A stretch of 64,000 nt of DNA, from positions 11,492 to 75,491 of the forward strand of contig CAYNYF010000006.1 in NCBI GenBank assembly GCA_964401385.1. The letters are read 5' to 3'. Positions 27,430-35,831 of this stretch are shown here, piece after piece. The position numbers were made by a program, and so were the translations under genes. The DNA comes from CAYNYF01 sp964401385 (lineage in GTDB: Bacteria; Planctomycetota; Phycisphaerae; SM23-33). Under the pieces are notes generated by a model. That model worked only from the letters and a program-made list of their open reading frames with translations. It did no database searches and was not told where the DNA came from. The stretch's first letter is position 1. Every line of letters starts with the position of its first letter.

Positions 27430-27770
27430 GCCCTGCGGGCCATTGCTCGATTGCTGGATTGCCGAATTGTTTGCTTCCCGCCCTGCGGGCTATTGTTCGA
27501 TTGTGCGATTGGTCCATTCCGGCCGGCCACCGCCCGCCGGGTTGCTTCGTTCGCGTCGTTCGCGGCTCTCTTGGGATTTGCTGGATTGCCGAATTGTTTG
27601 CTTCCCGCCTTGCGGGCTATTGCTCGATTGTGCGATTGGTGGATTCCGCCCGGCGGGTTGCTTTGTTCGCGTCGTTCGCGGCTCTCTTGGGATTTGCCCG
27701 ATTGTGGGATTGCCGAATTGTTTGCCTCCCGCCTTGCGGGCTATTGTTCGATTGTGGTATTGCGGAATTC
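27430..27770. repeat. Tandem repeat of about 125 bp (2.5-3 copies)
   Basis: GCCGAATTGTTTGC recurs at 27461, 27588 and 27712 (127 and 124 bp apart). Each is followed by TCCCGCC(C/T)TGCGGGCTATTG and, for the first two, by GTTCGCGTCGTTCGCGGCTC. Each unit contains the hairpin CCCGC..GCGGG. Confidence 0.85.
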
Positions 27771-27806
27771 CTGCCCGGCAGGCCCGGCGGCAGAGGAGGC
27801 AGTGAC

Positions 27807-29273
27807 ATGCGGATTTTGTACCTGGACATCGACACGCTTCGGGCGGACCACCTGGGCTGCTACGGCTATCACCGCGACACCTCGCCCAACATCGACCGCG
27901 TCGCGGCCGAGGGCGTCCGCTTCGAGAAGGTCTACGTCTCCGACGCCCCGTGCCTGCCCAGCCGGGCGAGCATGTTCACCGGGCAGTTCGGCATCCACAC
28001 CGGCGTGGTCGGGCACGGCGGCTCGGCCGCGGACATCCGCCCCGTCGGCCGGGAGCGCCGCTTCCACACCTCCGACCAGCGCCCGGGCTTCATCGACTGC
28101 CTCCGCGGGCAGGGCCTCTACCCCGTCTCGGTCAGCCCGTTCGCCGAGCGGCACTCGGCCTGGTGGTTCTGCGCCGGCTGGCGCGAGATGTTCAACCCGG
28201 GCAAGCGCGGGCAGGAGCGGGCGGACGAGGTGGTGCCCTACGCGCTGGAATGGATCCGCCGCAACGCCAAGAAAGACAACTGGATGCTGCACGTGAACCT
28301 GTGGGACCCGCACGCGCCGTATCGCACGCCGGAGGCCTTCGGCAACCCCTTCGCCGCCGACCCGCCGCCGAGCTGGTACACCGAGGAGGTGCGGCGGCGG
28401 CATTGGAACAGCTTCGGCCCGCGCTCGGCGCAGGAGCCGACGGGGCGCTACGGCGGGCGGCCGATGAGCGAGCAGTTTCCGCGCATGCCCGACCAGATCG
28501 CCAGCGTGGACGACTACCGGCGGTGGATCGACGGCTACGACTGCGGCATCCGCTACGCCGATCAGCATTGCGGGCAGGTGCTGGACGCCCTGGCCGAGGC
28601 GGGCGTGCTGGACGAGACGCTGGTGATGGTGACTTCCGACCACGGCGAGAACCAGGGCGAGCTGGGTGTGTACGGCGACCACCACACGGCCGACCACATC
28701 ACCTCGCGCGTGCCGATGATTCTGCGCGTGCCGGGGGCGGCCGGCGGGCGCGTGGACGACGGACTGCACTACCAGACGGACGTGGCGGCCACGCTGGTGG
28801 AGCTGCTGGGCGGGCAGGTGCCGGCTCACTGGGACGGGCGGAGCTTCGCGGAGGCCTTCGGCGCCGCCCAAAGCCGCGGGCGGGAGTTCGTTGTCTTCAG
28901 CCAGAACTGCTGGGCGTGCCAGCGGGCGGTGCGGTGGGGCGACTGGGTGTTGATCCGCAGCTACCACACGGGGCTGAAGGACTATCCCGCGCGGATGCTG
29001 TTCAACGTGGCCGACGACCCGCACGAGCTGGACGACCTCACCCGGCGGCGGGGCGAGCTGGCCGACCGCGGACAGGCGCTGATCGAGCAGTGGACCGGCG
29101 AGATGATGGCGACCAGCGAGTCGCGCGTCGATCCGATGTGGACGGTGATGGCCGAGGGCGGGCCGTATCACTGCCGCGAGATCGGGCAGGCATACGTGGA
29201 GCACCTCCGCCGCACCGGGCGGGGCGGGCACGCCGACTTCCTGGAGGCCCACCCGACCGGCCTGGCCGAGTGA
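27807..29273 (+). CDS. Sulfatase (type I arylsulfatase family)
   Basis: 488 aa. DIDTLRADHLGCYGY near the N-terminus supplies metal-binding Asp residues. C49-L-P-S-R is the sulfatase signature whose Cys is oxidised to formylglycine by an anaerobic or FGE-type maturase, not encoded here. VTSDHGENQGELGVYGDHH supplies further metal ligands. The enzyme cleaves sulfate esters, in planctomycetes mainly from algal or mucin polysaccharides. No signal peptide is obvious at this start, so it may be cytoplasmic. The start at 27807 is set by AGGAGG 7 nt upstream. Longer upstream frames only read through the repeats. Confidence 0.92.
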   Translation: MRILYLDIDTLRADHLGCYGYHRDTSPNIDRVAAEGVRFEKVYVSDAPCLPSRASMFTGQFGIHTGVVGHGGSAADIRPVGRERRFHTSDQRPGFIDCLRGQGLYPVSVSPFAERHSAWWFCAGWREMFNPGKRGQERADEVVPYALEWIRRNAKKDNWMLHVNLWDPHAPYRTPEAFGNPFAADPPPSWYTEEVRRRHWNSFGPRSAQEPTGRYGGRPMSEQFPRMPDQIASVDDYRRWIDGYDCGIRYADQHCGQVLDALAEAGVLDETLVMVTSDHGENQGELGVYGDHHTADHITSRVPMILRVPGAAGGRVDDGLHYQTDVAATLVELLGGQVPAHWDGRSFAEAFGAAQSRGREFVVFSQNCWACQRAVRWGDWVLIRSYHTGLKDYPARMLFNVADDPHELDDLTRRRGELADRGQALIEQWTGEMMATSESRVDPMWTVMAEGGPYHCREIGQAYVEHLRRTGRGGHADFLEAHPTGLAE

Positions 29274-29337
29274 ATCGGCGAAAGGAGCACGATCGAAAAA
29301 GGGGAAAGACTCAGGCGGCGCGGAAGCCGCCGGTAAG

Positions 29338-30648
29338 TCAGCGCTCCGCGGCGAAGAAGTCGGCGACGAGCTGGCGATATTCGGCCGGGACGTCGCGCCG
29401 GCTGATCGCTTCGGCGGCGCGGCGGCGGGCGGCGGCCCAGGCCTGCTCGAAAGGCACCTGCCCGGCGGCCGCGATGACGGGCTGCTCGCCGGTGTCGCTG
29501 CCCGGCGCGGTGTCGGTTGCGGGCGGCCGGGCGAAGGCGGCGTAGTCGGGGTTGTAGACGGTGGCGTATCCGGGCACCGCCGGCCGGGACGACGGCTCAG
29601 ACGGCGCGGCGGCTTGCGAGCCGTCCGAGGCGGCGTACTCGACCTGGCTGCCCATGTCCTCGGCGATCTCGGCGGCGAGCTGGTCGAGGGCGTCGGTCAG
29701 TTCGGCCAGGCGCCGCGCGGCCGCGGGTGCGAGCCGGCCGCTGTCGACCGCCTGACGGAGCGCGCGCGTGAGCTGGGCGAGCTCGACCACCTGCCCGGAC
29801 CACTGTTTGGCGTCGGTCGGGCGAGCTGAGCGGAGCCGCCGGGCCAGCTCGCGCAGGCGGGCGACGGTCGGGGCGATCTCGGCGGCGTCGGCGACGCCCT
29901 CCCGCTCCAGCGCGGCAAGCTGCTCCTGGAGCGAGGCGCCGGCGCGGGAGCCGACCCGCTGCCAGCGCTGCTCGAGCGCGGCCTCCGGCCGGCGGAGCGG
30001 CTGCCACGGCAGCATGAGCGCGGCCGCGACGACCGAAAGGCCGAGGGCCGCGACCGTCGTGGAGGTCCGCTGCCAGAAGGATACGCCGCGCAGGTCACGC
30101 GGGCCCGCGGCGGCTTCGGCCTGGCTGCGAACCGCCCGGGAGAAGGCCGAGTCGTCGCCGGCCTCGGACAGCTCCCAGGCCGTGCTGAGCCGCTCGCGCA
30201 GGCGGGCGGTCTGGTCGACGCTGGCGGCGACCGCCCGCAGGGACGGCCTCCGCAGCAGCGTCAGCGCGGCGGCGACCGCGGCCGAGGCGGGAATGAGAAG
30301 GATGATCGCGTTCTTCGGCAGGCGGGCATACGCGCCGGTCAGGGTGCAGGCGACGGCGGCCGCGCCGATTCCGGCCGGCAGGGCCGCGCCGTACCATCGC
30401 AGCAGGAGCTCGGCGGCAAGCCGGCTTCGCAGCCGCCGGGACGCCGCGGCGGACAGCCCGCCCAGCAGCGGCACCGCGCACACGGCGGTTGCGGTGAGGG
30501 CGTACCGCCCGGCGAGCACCCAGCCGGCCATGACGAAGACGCAGACGAGGGCGGCGACGGTGGCGCCGAAGGCGGCCGCCTCGGCGGTTCGCAGCGCGAC
30601 AATTCGCCGCCGCAGACGGCTCAGGATGGTCAAAACCTGATCAGCCAC
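29338..30648 (-). CDS. Membrane protein with coiled C-terminal domain, function unknown
   Basis: 436 aa from the GTG at 30648; a longer frame lacks an RBS. Two N-terminal helix pairs (about 20-65 and 95-145) are followed by a soluble domain with LRAVAASVDQTARLRERLSTAWEL, another helix near VAALGLSVVAAALML (about 200), then long helical Gln/Ala/Arg-rich segments and a Pro/Ala-rich linker. The layout resembles DUF4175-type envelope proteins that accompany BatA/DUF58 operons, but no signature confirms it. It is the last gene of the minus block after rpoN. Confidence 0.5.
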   Translation of the reverse strand: MADQVLTILSRLRRRIVALRTAEAAAFGATVAALVCVFVMAGWVLAGRYALTATAVCAVPLLGGLSAAASRRLRSRLAAELLLRWYGAALPAGIGAAAVACTLTGAYARLPKNAIILLIPASAAVAAALTLLRRPSLRAVAASVDQTARLRERLSTAWELSEAGDDSAFSRAVRSQAEAAAGPRDLRGVSFWQRTSTTVAALGLSVVAAALMLPWQPLRRPEAALEQRWQRVGSRAGASLQEQLAALEREGVADAAEIAPTVARLRELARRLRSARPTDAKQWSGQVVELAQLTRALRQAVDSGRLAPAAARRLAELTDALDQLAAEIAEDMGSQVEYAASDGSQAAAPSEPSSRPAVPGYATVYNPDYAAFARPPATDTAPGSDTGEQPVIAAAGQVPFEQAWAAARRRAAEAISRRDVPAEYRQLVADFFAAER

Positions 30649-30792
30649 GGACAAATCCCGTCCAGGAGAAATCGCCGGCAGCGGCCGCCAGTGTCCCGCC
30701 GGCGGCGGGCAATGTCGCCGGCTGCCGGGCACGCCTGCCCGCGCCGGCCTGAGGAACGAGGATGTGCAATTCCCGGGCCACTGGCCGCGAGG

Positions 30793-31656
30793 TCATGGCT
30801 TGGGCGGCTCGATGATGTTCTTGGGCACAGAGATCAGCCTGCGGGTGTCGGCGTCTTCCCACTCCGCCTTGGCGGCGGCCGGGGGGAGCTTCAGCGCGGA
30901 CGCGGCGATCTGGTCCTTGCGCACGGTGTCAAAGACCACCGTCACCGTGGACTTCTTTTCCTTGTGCTCGCGCTCGCCGACGAGGATGCGCATCAAGCCG
31001 TCGTCGGTGCCGATTCCGACCTTGACCGTCCTGGTGCCGGTGAGCAGGTGATGCGTCGGCCTGACGACCGGGGTCAGCTCGAACCATTTCAGCGTGCCGA
31101 GCTTCTTGGCGTATTGGGACTGGAAGTCGATGGGGGCGAACCGCACGGTGGTGGTGAGGTTCTTGTAGCCGTTGGCGGCATCGCAGATCACCGCCGCCAG
31201 CTCCAATGCGTGGTAGTAGTTGGCGGAGGTGAGCAGGCGCCGCCTGCCCTTTCCTTTCCCGCCGGCTTCCTCTCGCAGGGTGTACACGAACTTTCCGTCG
31301 GTGACGCGGACCTCCGAGAAGGGCGGGGGGAACGTCAGCTTCGCGGCCGGCGGCTGGGCCCAGATTTCGAAGTCGATCCGCCGCAGTTCCGGGGGCAGTT
31401 GGCCTTCCTCTCCGCCGGTGATGATGGCGGCGCCCTTGATGTACGCGCCCTTGAGCTTGCCGGCTTTGGCGGCGAGCTTGGTGAATTCGGGCGGCTGAGA
31501 GATTTGGATCGACGGTCCGGGGATTGCGGCAGCCGGGCGCGTGGTGGGGCTCTCGGCGGGCGCGCCCGGACGGGTTGTCTGCGAGCCGGCCGGGGCGACC
31601 AGCACGACGCCGACGGCAACCAGCATGACGACCATAAACCGACAGGGGCATGTCAT
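30793..31656 (-). CDS. Exported protein of unknown function (possibly LolA-like fold)
   Basis: 287 aa from the ATG at 31656; a GTG just before it is also possible. A signal peptide (MVVMLVAVGVVLVAPAGSQ) is followed by a Thr/Pro-rich linker and a beta-rich domain: RIDFEIWAQPPAAKLTFPPP, VRVTDGKFVYTLREE, TVTVVFDTVRKDQ. The pattern of a substrate-profile strand followed by a DGKFVY strand recalls LolA/LolB-type barrels, but this is only a resemblance. It lies just downstream of rpoN (22 bp), so it may be co-transcribed. Expected in the periplasm. Confidence 0.55.
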   Translation of the reverse strand: MTCPCRFMVVMLVAVGVVLVAPAGSQTTRPGAPAESPTTRPAAAIPGPSIQISQPPEFTKLAAKAGKLKGAYIKGAAIITGGEEGQLPPELRRIDFEIWAQPPAAKLTFPPPFSEVRVTDGKFVYTLREEAGGKGKGRRRLLTSANYYHALELAAVICDAANGYKNLTTTVRFAPIDFQSQYAKKLGTLKWFELTPVVRPTHHLLTGTRTVKVGIGTDDGLMRILVGEREHKEKKSTVTVVFDTVRKDQIAASALKLPPAAAKAEWEDADTRRLISVPKNIIEPPKP

Positions 31657-31678
31657 CACGAGCAGCTTCCTTTCTCCC

Positions 31679-33193
31679 TCAGTATTGTTTTCGTTGGCGG
31701 GCCGGGGGAATGTTGAGCAAATTTCTATACTTCGCCACCGTCCGCCGGGCGATCTTGATGCCTTCGGAGGCCAGCGCCTGGGCGATCTGGTCGTCCGAGA
31801 GCGGGCGCGACTTGTCCTCGCGGTCGATGATCTCTTTGAGCTTGGCCTTCACCGCGTCCCAGGCGACGTCCTCTCCGCTGGCCGTGGTCGTCCCGCCGGA
31901 GAAGAACATCCTCAGGGGGAAGATCCCGCGCGGCGTCTGGACGTACTTTCCGGCGACGGCGCGGCTGACGGTGGCAACGTGCACGCCCACCTTCGAGGCC
32001 ACCTCCGTCATGGGCAGCGGCCGCAGCGCCCCGGGGCCCCGCTCCAGGAAGTCTCTCTGGGCGTCGAAAACCTCTTCGACCACCCGCCGCACCGTCTGTC
32101 GGCGCTGCTGGATCGCGCCGATCAGCCACTGGGCCGAGCGCAGGTTGCGGCGAACGAACTCCTTGACGCTGGTCTCGGTCTGCCGCGACCGGGCCATCTT
32201 CAGGTAGGTTCGGGAGATCTTCAGCGCCGGGGCGTCGCCGTCGATCATGCTCACGAGCAGCTCGCCGTCATCGTCCAGCTCGATGCTCGCGTCCGGGACG
32301 ATGTAGGGGACGCTGCGGTGCCCGATGAGCCTTCCGGGGCGCGGGTCCAGCCGCGCCAGGGAGGCCAGGGCCGCCTTGACCTCCTCCACCGACCGCCCCG
32401 TCCGCTTGGCGATCTGGGGGATGTGGTTCAGCTCGATCTCGCGGGGGAAATCGCTGACGAGCTGCCGGGCCAGGGCGAGGTCCGGCAGGGACAGGCCGTT
32501 CTCGCCTTCGGCCGTGGCCTCGCCGGCGCCGATCTCCGCGTCGAGCTGGATCAGCAGGCACTCGCGCAGGTCGCGCGCGCCCACGCCGGGCGGGTCGAGC
32601 TTCTGGACCTGCGGCAGGGCGGCCTGGAGCGAGTCGAGGGGGATGGGCGACTCGTCCTCGCCGGCGAGCTCTTCCAGGGCGGCCCGAAGGTAGCCATCCT
32701 CGTTAATGTGGAAGATGATCGCCTCGCCGGCGGCTCTGATCTCATCCGGGACCTCGACGAAGGCCCACTGCTGCATGAGATATTCCATCAGGCTCTGCTC
32801 CGGCGCCGGCGTGTTGGCCAGTGCGTCCAGCTTGCTGTCGCGCTCGCCGGTGGCCCGCGCCGGCCGGGAGGGCCGATCAGTCCAGTCCAGGTCCTCGGCG
32901 TACTCGTCGCCGTAGTCGGTCAGCCTCTCGAAGTCGTCCTTGTGGCTGCGCTCGTCCTTTACGATGAGGTCCTTTTCGCCCCGATCGACCGTCTCGGTCG
33001 CCTCCTCGGCGGGAGGGTCGTCCTCGGTCGGGGCCTCGCGCATCTCCAGGCAGGGGTTGGAGGACAGTTCCTCCTCGATGCGTTCCTGCAGCGCCAACAT
33101 CGGTAGCTGTAGGATCTCCATCGCCTGGATGATCCGAGGCGAGAGCTTCATCCGCTGTTCCAAGCGGAGCTGATGTGATACGTCCAGCCTCAT
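31679..33193 (-). CDS. rpoN: RNA polymerase sigma-54 factor
   Basis: 504 aa. Region I is Gln/Leu-rich (LRLEQRMKLSPRIIQAMEILQLPMLALQERI), as required for activator response. An acidic region II covers about 45-110. The core-binding and helix-turn-helix parts follow. The RpoN box near the C-terminus reads ARRTVAKYRNLL, the near-invariant -24 element recognition motif. The protein directs RNA polymerase to -24/-12 promoters and needs an AAA+ enhancer-binding protein, none of which is in the window. Length is normal for the family. Confidence 0.97.
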   Translation of the reverse strand: MRLDVSHQLRLEQRMKLSPRIIQAMEILQLPMLALQERIEEELSSNPCLEMREAPTEDDPPAEEATETVDRGEKDLIVKDERSHKDDFERLTDYGDEYAEDLDWTDRPSRPARATGERDSKLDALANTPAPEQSLMEYLMQQWAFVEVPDEIRAAGEAIIFHINEDGYLRAALEELAGEDESPIPLDSLQAALPQVQKLDPPGVGARDLRECLLIQLDAEIGAGEATAEGENGLSLPDLALARQLVSDFPREIELNHIPQIAKRTGRSVEEVKAALASLARLDPRPGRLIGHRSVPYIVPDASIELDDDGELLVSMIDGDAPALKISRTYLKMARSRQTETSVKEFVRRNLRSAQWLIGAIQQRRQTVRRVVEEVFDAQRDFLERGPGALRPLPMTEVASKVGVHVATVSRAVAGKYVQTPRGIFPLRMFFSGGTTTASGEDVAWDAVKAKLKEIIDREDKSRPLSDDQIAQALASEGIKIARRTVAKYRNLLNIPPARQRKQY

Positions 33194-33318
33194 GGCACCT
33201 ACATTCTACTCATGTTCATCGGCCGCTGAATAGGACCGCGTTCGTAGTCCCGGCGCAAAAGTACGATACGAAACGCGAGCGTGCCCGGGCGGTCGATCCG
33301 GCCCGTGGCCGCGACCGC

Positions 33319-34731
33319 TCAGTCCGCCTCGGCGGCGGCCTTTTTCTTCCGCTGCTCGACCCTGGCCCGGTTCAGCTCCAGGAGGGCGGCCCGGCCGGCC
33401 TCTTTGAGAGGGTCGCGGCGGCGCCTTCTACCTCTGGGCGGAGCAGGCACCTTGCGATCGGCATAGAACTTCGCCACGGCCATGGCCTCGTCGATGTGCA
33501 CCCGGCACTTGCCCAGGTTGCGCACGGCCGTGGTGAAGTTCCGGCGGAACATCCGCCGTCGGTCGGAATGGGCCAGCTCGCCGATCAGAACGATCTCGTC
33601 GTCGCCGTTGAGCGGGCGGCACCGGCCGGCCAGGGATTGGCCCAGCGGGCCGATCTCGAAATCCTCCTCCACCTGCATCAGGGCCGCCAGGCTGCACGCC
33701 TGCACGCCGCGCATCCCCCGAAGCTGCTCCATCAGCAGCACGCGCAGCGTCACCGGCTGGGAGGCGTAGACCCATTTGCGGGCCTTGGCCTGCGCCGGGT
33801 CGATCCGGTAGTCCTGGGCGGTGCCGCGCTCGTTGAAGTATCGCAGGACGTGCGGCTTGGTGCGGTAGACGCTGAGGTCGACGGCGAACTTCATCACCGC
33901 CGAGACCGCGTCGGCGCGCTGGGTTTGAACGAGCATCGCCGCCAGGTCCATCGTGTTCAGGCCCGGCGCCTGCCGCAGCTTCCGGATGTGCGTCGGGATG
34001 TTGTCCGTGCCGATCCGGCTGAAGTCGAGGTATCCCAGCACGGTTTCGGCGGCGAGGTTGAGCGGGTCGGCCACGCCGCGATAGCCCACGCGGACCGCGG
34101 CCGTGGTGGACCAGAACGCCGTGCCCGTGCGGCAGTGAAACAGGATCGCCCAGGCGTTGACCCGGCTGCCGCGGGAGTAGATGGGCTTTCCGTCGGCCTG
34201 CCGCCGCCCGCCCACGTAGGGGATGGGCTCGTGGTGCAGCCCCACCAGCAGGGCGAATTCGTAGTCTTCGGGAAAGCCCGCCTGCGGCCAGGGCTTCGCC
34301 GGCTCGGCCGTCGCATCGACCTCTCCGGCGCCGGCTTCGACGGGCAGGTCCGGCAGCACCACCTTCTTCAGCCCGGCCTTGTTGAGCGGCTGGACGAGGC
34401 ACCGCAGCAGCTCCGGCTTGACCCCGGCCGGCCAATAACTCTTGGGCGTCTCGCCGCCGCCGTAGGGGCTGCGGGCGATGACGGCCACCGGCTCTTTGGA
34501 CTTCTCGAAGAGCTGCCAGGCCTCGGCGGCCTCCTTGCCTCGCCGGGCGGCCTGCTCGATTGGGGAGACGTGAAGGTCGGCATTGGCGTCGAACTTGTAC
34601 AGGACTGAAATGCGCCCCTTGTCGTCCGTGCGTTCCTGGCGAAGGGCCTGGACCCGGCTCAACGGATCGGCCCCGCGGGCCGACGCGGCCCCGAGGATGA
34701 GCGTCGCGAACAGTCCAACCCGTGCCTTCAC
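33319..34731 (-). CDS. Exported protein of unknown function
   Basis: 470 aa. It starts at a GTG (34731) with GGAGG 6 nt upstream. A short signal peptide (VGLFATLILGAASARGA) is followed by a mixed alpha/beta protein. Segments such as YEFALLVGLHHEPIPYVGG, VNAWAILFHCRTGTAFWSTTAAVRVGYRG and DEIVLIGELAHSDRRRMFRRNF are conserved-looking, but I recognise no family. The C-terminus is highly basic (PPRGRRRRRDP, then EQRKKKAAAEAD). It lies between recR and rpoN in the same direction, with gaps of about 100 bp on each side. Confidence 0.6.
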   Translation of the reverse strand: MKARVGLFATLILGAASARGADPLSRVQALRQERTDDKGRISVLYKFDANADLHVSPIEQAARRGKEAAEAWQLFEKSKEPVAVIARSPYGGGETPKSYWPAGVKPELLRCLVQPLNKAGLKKVVLPDLPVEAGAGEVDATAEPAKPWPQAGFPEDYEFALLVGLHHEPIPYVGGRRQADGKPIYSRGSRVNAWAILFHCRTGTAFWSTTAAVRVGYRGVADPLNLAAETVLGYLDFSRIGTDNIPTHIRKLRQAPGLNTMDLAAMLVQTQRADAVSAVMKFAVDLSVYRTKPHVLRYFNERGTAQDYRIDPAQAKARKWVYASQPVTLRVLLMEQLRGMRGVQACSLAALMQVEEDFEIGPLGQSLAGRCRPLNGDDEIVLIGELAHSDRRRMFRRNFTTAVRNLGKCRVHIDEAMAVAKFYADRKVPAPPRGRRRRRDPLKEAGRAALLELNRARVEQRKKKAAAEAD

Positions 34732-34833
34732 GGCGTACCTCCGCCTCCAGCGCCTGCTTCCCTACTGTAAACCCGAACGGGCCCCGCTGGTTGTGCCGCG
34801 CCGCATTCTCGCCGGCCGGGGCCTCGCGTCTCA

Positions 34834-35433
34834 CTACGCCTTCCGGCGCTGGCTGATCGCCTCGGTGAGGATGGACTTGCTGGCGTACTCGATCTGTCCG
34901 CCCGCCGGCAGCCCCCTCGCCAGACGCGTGATGGTCACACCTGTCCCTTTCAGCGCCTCCGCCAGGTGAAGCGCCGTGGCGTCCCCGGCGACGTCCGGAT
35001 TCGTCGCCAGAATGATCTCCTCAACCCCGCCGGAGCGAACCCTTGCCACCAGCGCGTCCATGGTCAGGTCGCTGGGGTCGATGCCTTCCAGCGGGGCCAC
35101 GTGGCCCATCAGCACGTGATACACGCCGTGGTAAACGCCCGTGGACTCCAGCGCCAGCAGGTCCTTGGGCTGTTCCACCACGCAGATGGTGGACTTGTCC
35201 CGCCGGGGGTCGGCACAGATCGGGCAGGTCTCGCTGTCCGTGAGGTTGAAGCAGACCTTGCAGGCGCGGATCTTCGTCTTAACGTCCCGGATGGCCTCGG
35301 ACAGGGCGAATGCCTCGCCCTCAGAGGCCTTCAGGATGTAGAAGGCGATCCGCTCGGCCGATCGCGGCCCGATGCCGGGCAGCTTGCCCAGCTCCGCGAT
35401 CAGACGCTCGATTGTCTGTGAGTATCCCGTCAT
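34834..35433 (-). CDS. recR: Recombination protein RecR
   Basis: 199 aa, the usual length. It has the N-terminal helix-hairpin-helix (LGKLPGIGPRSAERIAFY), the four-Cys zinc finger (CKVCFNLTDSETCPIC) and the Toprim domain (ICVVEQPKDLLALE ... ILATNPDVAGDATA). RecR acts with RecF/RecO in RecA loading during gap repair. Its ATG overlaps the stop of ybaB as ATGA, so it is translationally coupled. The dnaX-ybaB-recR order is a widely conserved bacterial cluster. Confidence 0.97.
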   Translation of the reverse strand: MTGYSQTIERLIAELGKLPGIGPRSAERIAFYILKASEGEAFALSEAIRDVKTKIRACKVCFNLTDSETCPICADPRRDKSTICVVEQPKDLLALESTGVYHGVYHVLMGHVAPLEGIDPSDLTMDALVARVRSGGVEEIILATNPDVAGDATALHLAEALKGTGVTITRLARGLPAGGQIEYASKSILTEAISQRRKA

Positions 35434-35756
35434 CCAAGCAACCCGTCCAATCCGGGGATGTCCACGCCGCCGGTCATCTCCTTGATGGCCTCGGCGGTGG
35501 CGTCGGCGGCCTTTGCCTGGGCCGCGGCGATGGCCGCCTTGATCACGTCGGCCAGCATCTCCGCGTCGCCTTCGGCCAGCAGGCTCTCGTCGATCTTGAT
35601 ACCCACCACGCCCATGCTGCCATTAACGGTGGCGCGGACCGCGCCCCCGCCGGCCTCCGCCGAATACTCCGTCGCCGCCAGTTTCGCCTTCATCTCCGGC
35701 AGCTTCGTCTTCATCTGGCCGGCCAGCTTCAACATCTTGCCGATATCGCTGAACAT
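35430..35756 (-). CDS. ybaB: YbaB/EbfC nucleoid-associated protein
   Basis: 108 aa from the ATG at 35756, which begins MFSDIGKMLKLAGQMKTKLPEM, as in other family members. An upstream in-frame start adds eight residues without support. The sequence has the usual N-terminal helix, the central beta-strand core (GGGAVRATVNGSMGVVGIKID) and the C-terminal helix with a Gly-rich end (PGLDGLLG). It is a small dimeric DNA-binding protein between dnaX and recR. Confidence 0.95.
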   Translation of the reverse strand: MFSDIGKMLKLAGQMKTKLPEMKAKLAATEYSAEAGGGAVRATVNGSMGVVGIKIDESLLAEGDAEMLADVIKAAIAAAQAKAADATAEAIKEMTGGVDIPGLDGLLG

Positions 35757-35831
35757 CCGCGCTTCCCTCTCCAAAGTCAAAACCCATGCACCCGAAACAT
35801 ACTCCGCCCCGGCGGCGTTCGCGCCCGGTGT

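Larger units (their letters stand above)
26571..27806. other. Repeat-rich non-coding region before the sulfatase gene
   Basis: No credible gene in about 1.2 kb. It holds purine-rich low-complexity DNA (26640-26760 and 27060-27180), two 10-bp-period arrays, a 10-bp hairpin and a tandem repeat of about 125 bp. Open frames here only translate repeats. The last bases (AGAGGAGGC) are the RBS of the sulfatase. Confidence 0.7.

Noticed and set aside
27741..29252. Minus-strand open frame of 503 codons
   Set aside because: Antisense to the sulfatase gene with its C-L-P-S-R motif; no independent protein signal.
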